Positions 10,008-18,761 of a stretch of 35,651 nucleotides of DNA are shown here, in pieces. A program made the position numbers and the translations under genes. The first letter of the stretch is position 1. Each line of letters begins with the position of its first letter. The notes below the pieces were generated by a model. The model was not told the origin of the DNA, ran no database searches, and saw only the letters and a list, made by a program, of their open reading frames with translations. The stretch lies in the NCBI GenBank assembly GCA_021545585.1, contig JAJRTF010000097.1, positions 1 to 35,651 on the forward strand. The letters run 5' to 3'. The stretch is from Zetaproteobacteria bacterium. GTDB taxonomy: Bacteria; Pseudomonadota; Zetaproteobacteria; Mariprofundales; Mariprofundaceae.

Positions 10008-10355
10008 ATGCAGAATCTTTCCGCCAGTCAGCAACGGTTGCTGAGCGACATTCAACGCTTGCTCAGTACCCTGATGCTACGCGATGTTGCTGATCCACGT
10101 CTTGCCGGCCTGACCATTACACGTGTGGAAGCATCCGGTCGTCAGCTTGTGAATGTCTGGCTGTATCATGGCGGTGAACTGGACGAAAAGGCCTGTATCA
10201 AGGCGATGGAAAAGATGAGTCCGCATTTTGAGCACGAGCTGCGCCGTGCCATGCCCAGGCGCCGCCTGCCCAGGCTGCGCTTTCACTGGGATGCTGCGTT
10301 TGAGAAAAGCGGCGATGTTCTGATGCTGCTGCGTGATCTGGACCGCTCGGCATGA
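10008..10355 (+). CDS. rbfA: Ribosome-binding factor A
   Basis: RbfA is a cold-shock-associated factor that matures the 5' end of 16S rRNA in the 30S subunit. The protein has 115 residues (E. coli 133) with the single KH-like domain. Conserved segments include LMLRDVADPRLAGLTITRVE near the N-terminus and ELRRAMPRRRLPRLRFHWD toward the C-terminus. It lies directly after infB and overlaps the next gene by 4 bp (ATGA), as expected in a coupled operon. Confidence 0.93.
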   Translation: MQNLSASQQRLLSDIQRLLSTLMLRDVADPRLAGLTITRVEASGRQLVNVWLYHGGELDEKACIKAMEKMSPHFEHELRRAMPRRRLPRLRFHWDAAFEKSGDVLMLLRDLDRSA

Positions 10356-11344
10356 GCGTACCGGCCATGTTTGCTGATATAAACTGGCAGCCGGTGATGC
10401 AGGTGGTTTCCGAGGCCCGGCAGATTGTTCTGATCACTCACTGTAATCCGGACGGTGATGGTATTGGCTCACAGCTTGCACTGTTTAATGCTCTGAAAGC
10501 CAGCGGCAAACAGGTACGTATGCACAATCGTGACGGCGTGCCGCGGATTTATGAGTTTCTCGAACAGGCTGATGCAGTCACGCATGGAGACTGGCCTGAA
10601 GACTGTGAACCCGACGTGATTGTCAGCCTCGACTGCGGCGCCAAATCCCGTCTGGGCATGCCCGATGAATTTTTTGCTTCTGCAACCCTGATTAATATCG
10701 ATCACCATGCCAGTAACCAGCTCTTCGGCGACATCAATGTTGTCGATGCCCGCTACTGTGCCACGGGGGCGATGATCTATGACCTCTTGCTGGCGATGAA
10801 GGTACCCCTGAACCCTGCAGGCGCTTCGGCCATCTATGCCGCTGTTCTGACCGATACTGCCAGCTTTCGACTGTCCAGCGCCACGGCCGATGTTTATCGC
10901 ATGGCAGCCAGTCTTATTGATGCCGGCGCAGAGCCGTGGCCGATCAGTGTCGGCATCTATGAGAGCAGACCACTGGCCGGACTTAGAATCATGACAGCCT
11001 GCCTGGAAACGCTTGAGGTTCATGATGGCGGACGCTCTGCATGGGTATATATTGACCGGGAAATGTACGAACACAGTGGCGCCGACGTCGAGGATACCGA
11101 GGGATTAATTGATTATGCCCGCAGTATTGATGGTGTGGAAGTGGCCGTGTTTGTGCGCATTGATGAAAGCCGCGATGCCTGCTGGAAAGTCAGTTTCCGC
11201 GGCAAGACCCACGCCGATGTCGGTAGTCTGGCTGCGGCTCTGGGCGGTGGCGGCCATCGTCATGCGGCCGGATGCCTGATGCGCGGCAGTTTTGATGAGG
11301 TCAATCAGCGCCTGCATACGGCTGTGAGTGAATTGCTTGGCTGA
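10352..11344 (+). CDS. nrnA: DHH-family phosphoesterase, NrnA type (oligoribonuclease / pAp phosphatase)
   Basis: The family degrades short oligoribonucleotides and can dephosphorylate 3'-phosphoadenosine 5'-phosphate. The protein has 330 residues. The N-terminal DHH domain shows motif I HCNPDGDGIGS (about residues 31-41), the aspartate-containing VSLDCGAKSRLG and the name-giving DHH in NIDHHASNQLFG. The C-terminal DHHA1 domain ends with GGGGHRHAAG, the substrate-binding glycine/histidine motif. Metal-binding residues appear intact. A DHH gene between rbfA and truB is common in Firmicutes, Actinobacteria and several proteobacterial lineages but not in E. coli, which uses Orn. The exact substrate preference (nanoRNA, pAp, cyclic dinucleotide products) cannot be read from sequence. 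Confidence 0.9.
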   Translation: MSVPAMFADINWQPVMQVVSEARQIVLITHCNPDGDGIGSQLALFNALKASGKQVRMHNRDGVPRIYEFLEQADAVTHGDWPEDCEPDVIVSLDCGAKSRLGMPDEFFASATLINIDHHASNQLFGDINVVDARYCATGAMIYDLLLAMKVPLNPAGASAIYAAVLTDTASFRLSSATADVYRMAASLIDAGAEPWPISVGIYESRPLAGLRIMTACLETLEVHDGGRSAWVYIDREMYEHSGADVEDTEGLIDYARSIDGVEVAVFVRIDESRDACWKVSFRGKTHADVGSLAAALGGGGHRHAAGCLMRGSFDEVNQRLHTAVSELLG

Positions 11345-12263
11345 TTCCGCGCTTATCAGCGGTATCGTTTTCCTTGATAAACCACACGGCTGGACATCGC
11401 GTCAGGCCGTCAATGCGCTGATTCGACTGTTTTCTACACCCGGGCATAAACGTATCAAGGCAGGCCATGGCGGGACACTTGACCCGCTGGCAACCGGGAT
11501 GTTGCCGATTCTTCTCGGCGAGGCGACACGCTATGCCGACTATGGCCTGACGGCTGAAAAATCCTATAACGTCAGCTTTGATCTGAGTTACCAGACCGAT
11601 ACCCTGGACAGGGAAGGGCAGGTCATGGTCCGCTTTGAGAAAACGGCGGAGCAGGCTATCGATGAAGAGGCCCTTCGCGCAGTGCTGCAGCAGTTCACCG
11701 GCCGGATAGATCAGGTTCCACCGGCCTATTCTGCTATTCGCGTCAATGGCCAGCGTGCCCACAAGGCGGCACGCGCCGGTAAAGAGGTGGAGCTGTCGCC
11801 TCGCCTGGTTGAGATATATCAAGCCGAATTGCTGGCTTTTGAGTTCCCTGTTGTAAGCCTGCATGTACGCTGCTCCAAGGGCACCTATATCCGTTCGCTG
11901 GCGCGTGATATCGGCCAGGCACTGGGTATGGGCGGTTGTGTTACCGAACTTCGCCGCACTAGCACGGGTGGCTGGCCGGAAGCGATGATGGTCAGTCTGG
12001 AGATGCTGGAGGAGAAGGGGGCGGCCTGTGTGGTACCGCTTGCGCAGTGGCTTCGAGATCTGCATCGTTGTAATATTTCCGAGGCTGAAGCGCGTCGTTT
12101 TCTGCAGGGACAACGCCTGCAGCTTGATGAATCCTGCACGGGGGAAGCGAGTGTGTTCTGCCGTGATATATTGCTCGGCAATGCGCAACTCAAACCGGGC
12201 ATGAAAAAAATGATTCTACATCCGGTGCGTATATTGCCATCGGCACAGGAGCAATTCTTATGA
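11328..12263 (+). CDS. truB: tRNA pseudouridine-55 synthase TruB
   Basis: TruB converts U55 to pseudouridine in the T-loop of nearly all tRNAs. The protein has 311 residues, with the N-terminal motif GIVFLDKPHGWTSRQAVN and the catalytic aspartate in HGGTLDPLATGMLP. Later conserved elements include PPAYSAIRVNGQRAHKAAR and CSKGTYIRSLARDIG. The C-terminal PUA-like region is short and present. The start may be the GTG at 11328 or the TTG at 11337; both overlap the end of the preceding gene and neither has a strong ribosome binding site, so coupling is likely. Confidence 0.96.
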   Translation: MNCLADSALISGIVFLDKPHGWTSRQAVNALIRLFSTPGHKRIKAGHGGTLDPLATGMLPILLGEATRYADYGLTAEKSYNVSFDLSYQTDTLDREGQVMVRFEKTAEQAIDEEALRAVLQQFTGRIDQVPPAYSAIRVNGQRAHKAARAGKEVELSPRLVEIYQAELLAFEFPVVSLHVRCSKGTYIRSLARDIGQALGMGGCVTELRRTSTGGWPEAMMVSLEMLEEKGAACVVPLAQWLRDLHRCNISEAEARRFLQGQRLQLDESCTGEASVFCRDILLGNAQLKPGMKKMILHPVRILPSAQEQFL

Positions 12264-12853
12264 ACAATGCAAAACGATGGTCAGGCCTGCTGGTGGCAGT
12301 GGCCTATTCAGTCCTGATGACCGGGACCATGACTGCCCATGCCGGCGGCGCACATCATTTAACCAAGGAGCAAAGAATGGGATTATTCAGTACAGCACCG
12401 CAAGCCGGGGACAAGGATGTTCCGGCAGGTGAACATATTCAAATCAGCACGGAATACGGAGACATCGTGATCCAATTATATCCCGATGCAGCCCCGAATA
12501 CGGTGGCCAATTTCAAGGCGCTGGCTGCCAAGGGCTATTACGATGGGCTCGTTTTTCATCGCGTCATTCCCGGCTTTATGGCCCAGGGTGGTGATCCGGA
12601 TGGTACAGGCACGGGAGGACCGGGATATAATGTGAAGGCTGAATTCAATTCACACCGGCATATCCGCGGTACGGTTGCCATGGCGCGCAGCCAGAATCCC
12701 GATTCTGCCGGCAGTCAGTTTTATATCTGCTTTGGGCCGCAGCCGCACCTTGACGGTCAGTATACCGTTTTCGGTCAGGTGACCAAAGGTATGGATGCCG
12801 TGGATCAGATTCAACAGGGCGATGTCATGGAGAAGGTTACGGTTCAGCCTTAA
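12260..12853 (+). CDS. Periplasmic cyclophilin-type peptidyl-prolyl cis-trans isomerase
   Basis: It catalyses proline isomerisation during protein folding. The protein has 197 residues. An N-terminal signal peptide (hydrophobic stretch ending MTAHA, predicted cleavage near residue 27) sends it to the periplasm, so it resembles PpiA. The cyclophilin core includes FHRVIPGFMAQGGDP with the catalytic arginine, and GTVAMARSQNPDSAGSQFYI. LDGQYTVFGQV carries His-less LDGQY at the position where cyclosporin-binding forms have Trp, typical for bacteria. The start overlaps the truB stop by 4 bp, making it the last gene of the operon, and a terminator follows. Its membership in a translation operon is unusual but probably reflects simple co-transcription. 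Confidence 0.94.
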   Translation: MNNAKRWSGLLVAVAYSVLMTGTMTAHAGGAHHLTKEQRMGLFSTAPQAGDKDVPAGEHIQISTEYGDIVIQLYPDAAPNTVANFKALAAKGYYDGLVFHRVIPGFMAQGGDPDGTGTGGPGYNVKAEFNSHRHIRGTVAMARSQNPDSAGSQFYICFGPQPHLDGQYTVFGQVTKGMDAVDQIQQGDVMEKVTVQP

Positions 12854-12879
12854 GAAGAGAGAGGCTTCTGAATAAAGCA

Positions 12880-12909
12880 AAGGCTCCGGCTTACACCGGA
12901 GTCTTTGTT
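12880..12909. terminator. Bidirectional terminator between the rimP-infB operon and typA
   Basis: GGCTCCGG pairs with CCGGAGTC around a 6-nt loop. AAAG-rich sequence precedes the stem and CTTTGTT follows it, which suits termination from both sides. The site lies between convergent genes. Confidence 0.8.
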
Positions 12910-12926
12910 CGTTAACGGCCTATCAA

Positions 12927-14738
12927 CTATTCCGGACGCGTGGCGCGTTTGCGTTCATGCTCCAGCAGCAGACGTTTGCGCAGGCGAATACTCTTCGGCG
13001 TGATTTCAACCAGTTCATCATCCTCGATGAATTCAATGGCGCGCTCCAGGGTCAGCTGAATCGGTGTGACCAGATCAATCGAGTCATCTTTTCCGGATGC
13101 GCGGACATTGGTCAGTTTCTTGCCCTTAATCGGGTTGACGACCAGATCGTTGTCGCGGCTATGAATGCCGATGATCATGCCCTCATAAAGCTTTTCATTG
13201 GCACCAATGAACATCTTGCCGCGCTCTTGCAGTTTCCACAGCGCGAATGCAACGGATTCGCCATTTTCCATCGATATCAGTACACCATTAGTGCGCCCTG
13301 GCAGTTTGCCGATGTAGGGGCCGTATTCGTGAAATAGATGATGCAATACGCCGGTACCGCGTGTGTCGGTCAGGAATTCGGAGGTATACCCGATCAGGCC
13401 GCGTGTCGGACAGGTGAACTCGATACGTGTGGTGCCGTCGGGATTGGCCTGCATATGGGTCATTTCTGCGCCACGTTTCCCCAGTTTTTCAATCACCGTA
13501 CCCTGATATTCGGCATCCACATCCACCGTGACGCTTTCATAAGGCTCCTGCTTTTTGCCGTCTATTTCGCGCACAATGACGGTTGGGCGTGATACGGCCA
13601 TCTCGAAACCTTCACGGCGCATGTTTTCCAGCAGGATGCCGATATGCAGTTCACCGCGTCCCGATACCTTGTAGATATCAGCCGAACCGGTTTCTTCCAC
13701 ACGCATGGCAACATTGGTACGGATTTCCTTCATCAGGCGGTCACGAATCTGGCGGGTGGTGATGAACTTGCCTTCGGTGCCGGCCAGCGGTGAGCTGTTG
13801 ACATGGATTTCCATGGTCAGCGTCGGTTCATCGACATGAATGACAGGCAGTGCAACCGGATTGTCCCTGTCGGCAATGGTTTCCCCGATATTGATCGTTT
13901 CGATGCCGGCCACGGCGATAATATCACCGGCCACGGCTTCAGAAATTTCCACACGGTTCAGGCCTTCAAAGCCCAGGATCTTGGTGATGCGGAAGTTTTC
14001 CTCGGAAGCATCGGCATGCACAACCGTAATATCCTGACCGGTTTTGATATGCCCGTTGGCTACGCGGCCAACCACAATACGGCCGATGAAGTCATCCCAG
14101 TCCAGTGTTGTGGCCAGCATCTGCAGCGGTGCATCAGCATCACCTTCCGGCGCATGCACATAGTCGATAATGGTGTCGAACAGGCAGGTTAGGTTATCGG
14201 ACTCTTCACCCAGATTCAGCATGGCATAGCCGTTCTTGGCCGAGGCATAAACGACAGGGAAATCCAGCTGGTCATCGGTTGCGCCCAGTGATGCAAACAG
14301 ATCAAAGGTGGCATCCACCACGGCGTCGGGATCGGAGCCTTCCCGATCAATCTTGTTAACCACCACAATCGGCTTTAGGCCCAGGGCCAGAGCCTTGGAG
14401 GTGACGAACTTGGTCTGTGGCATCGGGCCTTCGCGGGCATCCACCAGCAGCAGTACGCCATCTACCATGTTCAGGATACGTTCCACTTCGCCGCCGAAGT
14501 CGGCATGGCCGGGGGTGTCCACGATGTTGATGTGTGTGTCACCGTATGTGATAGCAGTATTCTTGGCCAGGATGGTGATGCCGCGCTCTTTCTCCAGATC
14601 ATTGGAGTCCATGACACGCTCGCTGACTTCCTTGCGTCCTTCCAGGGTTCCGGACTGCTTGAGCAATTCGTCTACCAGTGTGGTTTTACCATGATCCACG
14701 TGAGCGATTATGGCGATATTGCGTAACTTGCGTGACAT
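12927..14738 (-). CDS. typA: Ribosome-associated GTPase TypA/BipA
   Basis: A translational GTPase of the EF-G/LepA group, involved in 50S assembly and stress or cold adaptation. It has 603 residues, the usual length. The P-loop is [17 protein letters not shown], the switch II motif DTPGHADF and the G4 motif [12 protein letters not shown]-like domains III and V follow, and the TypA-specific C-terminal domain covers about the last 120 residues ([18 protein letters not shown]). The start ATG has GAGGTCA six bases upstream. It stands alone, ending at the shared terminator with the cyclophilin; map lies upstream on the same strand, 112 bp away. Confidence 0.98.
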   Translation of the reverse strand: MSRKLRNIAIIAHVDHGKTTLVDELLKQSGTLEGRKEVSERVMDSNDLEKERGITILAKNTAITYGDTHINIVDTPGHADFGGEVERILNMVDGVLLLVDAREGPMPQTKFVTSKALALGLKPIVVVNKIDREGSDPDAVVDATFDLFASLGATDDQLDFPVVYASAKNGYAMLNLGEESDNLTCLFDTIIDYVHAPEGDADAPLQMLATTLDWDDFIGRIVVGRVANGHIKTGQDITVVHADASEENFRITKILGFEGLNRVEISEAVAGDIIAVAGIETINIGETIADRDNPVALPVIHVDEPTLTMEIHVNSSPLAGTEGKFITTRQIRDRLMKEIRTNVAMRVEETGSADIYKVSGRGELHIGILLENMRREGFEMAVSRPTVIVREIDGKKQEPYESVTVDVDAEYQGTVIEKLGKRGAEMTHMQANPDGTTRIEFTCPTRGLIGYTSEFLTDTRGTGVLHHLFHEYGPYIGKLPGRTNGVLISMENGESVAFALWKLQERGKMFIGANEKLYEGMIIGIHSRDNDLVVNPIKGKKLTNVRASGKDDSIDLVTPIQLTLERAIEFIEDDELVEITPKSIRLRKRLLLEHERKRATRPE

Positions 14739-14850
14739 AAATGTGACCTCAGGAGCCTTCCGCAGAAAGCGAAGTGGCGCGCATAGTAGCGCTTTAGCGC
14801 CCCGAGGGAAGAAGAATCACGTCAGGTGGTCGGACGTGGGCGATAAACCC

Positions 14851-15600
14851 TCAGGATGGTCGCGTCAGAACCTCGCAACCGTTTTCGGTGACCACCAGTG
14901 TATGCTCGAACTGGGCCGACAGGGATTTATCCCGTGTCACCACTGTCCAGTGGTCATCAAGCAGCTTCACCGCTGCCTTGCCGATGTTCACCATCGGCTC
15001 AATGGTAAAAACCATGCCCTGCCTGAGTTCCAGACCGTGACCCGGCTTGCCGAAATGAAGGATTTGCGGGTCTTCGTGGAATACACGGCCAATGCCGTGA
15101 CCACAGTATTCGCGTACAATGGAACATTTTTCGCCCTCGACATAGCTCTGGATGGCATGTCCGATATCGCCCAGTGTTGCACCCGGACATACAGCCTCAA
15201 TACCGATATCCAGAGCTTTTCGTGCCACTTCAACAATCTTTCTGGCCCGCACCTTCGGCTCTCCGACAAAGAAGGTTTTGCTGGTGTCACCGTGCCAGCC
15301 ATTGATGATGCTGGTGACATCCACATTGACAATATCACCGTCACGCAGCTTTTTGCCGCCGGGAATGCCGTGGCAGACGACATGGTTGACCGAGGTACAG
15401 ACTGATTTCGGAAAACCATGGTAATTTAAGGGTGCCGGGATGGCGCCGGCCTTGACGGTGTATTCATGCACCAGATCGTTAATGTCATCGGTACTGATGC
15501 CCGGTTTGATGTAAGGCTCGATCATCACCAGCGTATCCGCCGCATGCCGGCAGGCAGGGCGCATGGCTTCGATATCTTCCGCTGTCTTGATCTGAACCAT
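14851..15600 (-). CDS. map: Methionine aminopeptidase, type I
   Basis: It removes the initiator methionine from nascent proteins with small second residues. The protein has 249 residues without a zinc-finger extension (type Ia). All five metal ligands are visible: Asp in NVDVTSI, Asp in WHGDTSKTF, His in YCGHGIGRVFHEDP, Glu in FTIEPM and Glu in QFEHTL. The start ATG is preceded by AGGAGTT at good spacing. The 112 bp to typA contain a GC-rich palindromic stretch (AGCGCTTTAGCGC) but no clear terminator, so typA may be partly read through from map. Confidence 0.97.
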   Translation of the reverse strand: MVQIKTAEDIEAMRPACRHAADTLVMIEPYIKPGISTDDINDLVHEYTVKAGAIPAPLNYHGFPKSVCTSVNHVVCHGIPGGKKLRDGDIVNVDVTSIINGWHGDTSKTFFVGEPKVRARKIVEVARKALDIGIEAVCPGATLGDIGHAIQSYVEGEKCSIVREYCGHGIGRVFHEDPQILHFGKPGHGLELRQGMVFTIEPMVNIGKAAVKLLDDHWTVVTRDKSLSAQFEHTLVVTENGCEVLTRPS

Positions 15601-15724
15601 GTGAACTCCTGCATATGCCGTGCTGGCCGGGGCTTGGTGAGCGCGGCATTCTGGCCTAAACTCCAGGCAAGGTCATTATTGATGATGTTGCCGCTGAAAA
15701 AGGGTGGCGTATCCGGGAGATGCA

Positions 15725-16192
15725 ATGCGGGTATATCTGGTACAGCACGGACTAGCCATGGATCAGAGTGAGGACGCAGCCCGTCCATTGTCCGATCAGG
15801 GCAGGGAAGGTGTCAGTCGTACGGCAGGATTCCTGAGTTTGTTTGAGAAGCCGAGACCGGTCTGGATTGGCCACAGTGGCAAATTGCGTGCCGGGCAGAC
15901 CGCTGACATGTTCGCTGAGGCATGGGGCGGTATTGCTGTAAAGCAGGTCGCTGATCTGGCTCCGAACGATGATCCGGGCATCTGGTCGGCGCATCTGGCC
16001 GAATTGAGCGAGGACGTGATGCTAGTCGGGCATCTGCCGTATATGCAAAGGCTTGCAGGCTTGTTGATCTGCGGCGATGCATGCTCAGACCCCGTGCGTT
16101 TTCGCAATGGTGGTGTGCTGTGTCTGCAAAAGGGTGAATCCGGATGGACTGTACTCTGGCACATTAATCCGGCGCTGTTTTATGGCGAGTGA
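15725..16192 (+). CDS. sixA: SixA-like phosphohistidine phosphatase (histidine phosphatase superfamily)
   Basis: SixA removes phosphate from histidine of phosphotransfer proteins. The protein has 155 residues. The family start MRVYLVQHGLA has Gln where the classical RHG motif has Arg, while the catalytic His is kept. Other expected elements are RPLSDQGREG, the GHSGKLRAGQTADMF block and the second catalytic histidine in VMLVGHLPYMQRLA. The ATG at 15725 has GGGAGA upstream; the track's earlier start at 15704 adds seven unsupported residues. It is transcribed divergently from map and convergently to uvrC. The Arg-to-Gln change occurs in a subgroup annotated SixA, so the precise substrate is uncertain. 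Confidence 0.85.
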   Translation: MRVYLVQHGLAMDQSEDAARPLSDQGREGVSRTAGFLSLFEKPRPVWIGHSGKLRAGQTADMFAEAWGGIAVKQVADLAPNDDPGIWSAHLAELSEDVMLVGHLPYMQRLAGLLICGDACSDPVRFRNGGVLCLQKGESGWTVLWHINPALFYGE

Positions 16193-16228
16193 TGGAACAT
16201 CCGGCGGACATGGGTGTTGCAATCGCCT

Positions 16229-18049
16229 TTAACGGTGCAGTGCCTCGAATATCCGCTCGGCATAAATGCCTGAAATACCGGCTGCCTGAGCCAGTTGCTC
16301 ACGGCTGGCTTTTTTAACACCTTCGATACCGCCAAAATGTTTCAGTAACGCCGTACGCCTGGCCGGGCCGATACCGGCAATGCCTTCAAGCTGTGAGGTG
16401 AACATGCTCTTCTTCTTGCGTTTACGCATATAGCTGCCTGCAACGCGGTGCGCTTCGTCGCGTACGCGCGCAATCAGCAATAGTGCGGGTGAATGACGGC
16501 TGGGCTTAAGCGGTGATATATGCTGTCGTGCTGCATCCGTCCAGCCTGGCCATAATGCTTCCTCGCCAAGCCTGCGACTGCTGCCCTTGGCGACGCCGAG
16601 CATCTTCAGGGTATGCAATCCGGCACGGGCGGCAGATTCCTCGGCGACATGCAATTGACCCTGTCCCCCGTCAATCAGCATCAAATCAGGGCAGGGCAGT
16701 TCTTGCTTGCAGATGGCACGAAAGAAACGATCCAGCACCGCCTGCATGGCGGCGTAATCGTCACTGGCCGGCACATCATCAAGCTTGTAGCGGCGATAAT
16801 GATCCTTGTCCGGACCTTCCCAGTTCGCATAGGTGATGGCGGCAACCATCTGCTGGCCCCCGATGTGCGCATTATCCACTGCCGCGATCAGTTTCGGTGT
16901 TTCATCCATATGTAACAGCGTTGCCATGGCCTCGAAAGCGGCCTGCTGATTGATGCGGTTGCGACTGGCGAGCATCTGCTCACCGGAGTAGCGAACCTGA
17001 TTGAGCCATTGCAGGCATGACCCGCGTTTCGGGTTGCGGAAGCGGCAGCGTAAATTCGGATAAATAACTTTAACCAAGTGCTGTAACTTATCTAAAACAT
17101 TGGTAGAAGCAGATATAATAAATTCGCCTGGCGGCTCCTCATTCTGATAACGCTCTATGATGAATGATTGCAAAATTTCCACATCGTCAGCATCGACAGC
17201 TTGGTCGATACGGATGCTGTATGTCCCCAGATCGCGCCCGGCACGGCGTACGCCGATGCTGGCCATGACACCCGTCGGATAACGGATCAATGCAATGGCA
17301 TCGGCCTGCTCGGGAAGCTCTTCAGCTTCGGAGCCGGCCAATACGGTGCGCAGGGCACGGATGCGGTCGCGCAGTGCCGCTGCCCGCTCGAACTGCTGCT
17401 CTCCGGATGCCCGCTGCATATCCTGCTCCCACTGCCGGATCAGGTCGGTGTTGTTGCCTTTCAGGAAGGCGCAGGCATCACGCACCTGCTGCCGGTAGGC
17501 ATCGGGAGAGACTCTGTCGCAGCAGGGAGCCGAACAGCGGCCGATTTGATGTTGCATACAGGGGCGGGAACGATTGCGAAACACCGCATCCTCGCAATTC
17601 CTGAGCTGAAAGATGCTCTGCATCATGTGCAGGGTGGCATGTACCGCACCGGCATTGGGGAAGGGGCCGAAATATTCACCCGGCCGGCGGCGTTTGCCCC
17701 GGTACATGATCAGTTTCGGGTAATCCTCATCGGTGAGCAGGATATAGGGATAGGATTTGGAATCCTTCATCAGCACGTTGTAGCGCGGTTTAAGCAGTTT
17801 GATGAGGTTATGCTCAAGCACCAGTGCATCGGCCTCGGATGGTGTAACGGAGAAGTTCAGATCGCGGATTTGCTGCACCATAGCCTGCGTACGCGGTGAT
17901 TCGGGGCGGCGCTGAAAATAACTGGATACGCGTTTGCGCAGATTCCGCGCCTTGCCGATATAGAGAACCTTGCGTTTGCCATCAAGCATGCGATACACGC
18001 CCGGTTCATGGGGCAGGGTGGACAGGTCAATGGGCGGCTCGAACCACAT
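16229..18049 (-). CDS. uvrC: Excinuclease ABC subunit C
   Basis: UvrC makes both incisions in nucleotide excision repair after loading by UvrAB. It has about 606 residues (E. coli 610). The N-terminal GIY-YIG nuclease is PGVYRMLDG...VLYIGKARNLRKRV, with the Glu in SEADALVLEHNLIK. A UVR domain (QFERAAALRDRIRAL) binds UvrB. The RNase H-like nuclease carries aspartates in AVDNAHIGG and LIDGGQGQ, and the His in RVRDEAHR. Tandem helix-hairpin-helix motifs end the protein (IAGIGPARRTALLKHFGG). The start is either ATG 18049 or TTG 18055, neither with a strong ribosome site. It is the last gene of the trpS-uvrC operon, 45 bp after the glycosylase gene. Confidence 0.97.
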   Translation of the reverse strand: MWFEPPIDLSTLPHEPGVYRMLDGKRKVLYIGKARNLRKRVSSYFQRRPESPRTQAMVQQIRDLNFSVTPSEADALVLEHNLIKLLKPRYNVLMKDSKSYPYILLTDEDYPKLIMYRGKRRRPGEYFGPFPNAGAVHATLHMMQSIFQLRNCEDAVFRNRSRPCMQHQIGRCSAPCCDRVSPDAYRQQVRDACAFLKGNNTDLIRQWEQDMQRASGEQQFERAAALRDRIRALRTVLAGSEAEELPEQADAIALIRYPTGVMASIGVRRAGRDLGTYSIRIDQAVDADDVEILQSFIIERYQNEEPPGEFIISASTNVLDKLQHLVKVIYPNLRCRFRNPKRGSCLQWLNQVRYSGEQMLASRNRINQQAAFEAMATLLHMDETPKLIAAVDNAHIGGQQMVAAITYANWEGPDKDHYRRYKLDDVPASDDYAAMQAVLDRFFRAICKQELPCPDLMLIDGGQGQLHVAEESAARAGLHTLKMLGVAKGSSRRLGEEALWPGWTDAARQHISPLKPSRHSPALLLIARVRDEAHRVAGSYMRKRKKKSMFTSQLEGIAGIGPARRTALLKHFGGIEGVKKASREQLAQAAGISGIYAERIFEALHR

Positions 18050-18094
18050 GCTCAAATGCTAACCATAAAAGCCGGGGGATACCAAGCGGCGATC

Positions 18095-18757
18095 TCAGTT
18101 CTGAAGGGTGAAATGGTCGCAGCACTGACGCAACGGGCAGGCGATACAATCCGGCTTGGCGCGGCAATGACGTTTGGCATGTTCGACAATCAGGGCATGG
18201 AATTCATTGAATACATGCGCATCCCTGGGAAGTTGCCCGTTGAACCATTGCTGTAGCATGGCATAGCCTGCACCCGGAGGCGTCAGCCCGAGGCGGGCGA
18301 AGATGCGCCGTGTATAGGCATCAATCACGAACAGCGGCCGGTCAAGGGCATAGAGAAGGATGGAATCGGCAGTTTCCGGACCGATGCCGTGCAGGGCCAG
18401 AAGGCGGGGGTGCAGCACCCCGGTTGGCATAGCCTGCAGGCCACTCAGACCGTCATGCCCGATATAAAAGCGGCACAGCTTCTGCAGGCGGGCCGCCTTC
18501 TGGCGGAAATAGCCGCAAGGCCGGATGATCTCTTCAAGCGTGGAAATATCGCATGCGGCAATCCTCTCCGCATCCAGCATGTCGGCATGTTTAAGCCCGG
18601 TAATGGCCTTTTCAACATTCTTCCAGTTGGTGTTCTGGGTCAGCAGAGCGCCGACCATGACTTCAAACGGGGAATCTACCGGCCACCAGTGCTGCGGACC
18701 GTATGCCTGATACAGGAGCCGGTAAATCTGTACGGCTGAATCATGCGCACCGCCCAT
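18095..18757 (-). CDS. Endonuclease III-like DNA glycosylase (HhH-GPD) lacking the catalytic Lys
   Basis: A base-excision-repair glycosylase of the HhH-GPD superfamily, 220 residues. The substrate-pocket motif reads GALLTQNTNWKNV. The helix-hairpin-helix is LLALHGIGPETADSILLYAL, and the catalytic Asp lies in FVIDAYTRRIFARLG. Where endonuclease III has its Schiff-base Lys (GxGRKTA), this protein has GPETA. It is therefore expected to be a monofunctional glycosylase rather than a lyase, as in the MagIII/alkyl-base-like subgroup. The C-terminus carries four cysteines (CRAKPDCIACPLRQCC) suitable for a [4Fe-4S] cluster, with first spacing X5 rather than the classical X6. The start ATG 18757 lies 4 bp after the rluB stop; the track's 29-residue extension overlaps rluB and is not conserved-looking. 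Confidence 0.88.
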   Translation of the reverse strand: MGGAHDSAVQIYRLLYQAYGPQHWWPVDSPFEVMVGALLTQNTNWKNVEKAITGLKHADMLDAERIAACDISTLEEIIRPCGYFRQKAARLQKLCRFYIGHDGLSGLQAMPTGVLHPRLLALHGIGPETADSILLYALDRPLFVIDAYTRRIFARLGLTPPGAGYAMLQQWFNGQLPRDAHVFNEFHALIVEHAKRHCRAKPDCIACPLRQCCDHFTLQN

Positions 18758-18761
18758 GATG

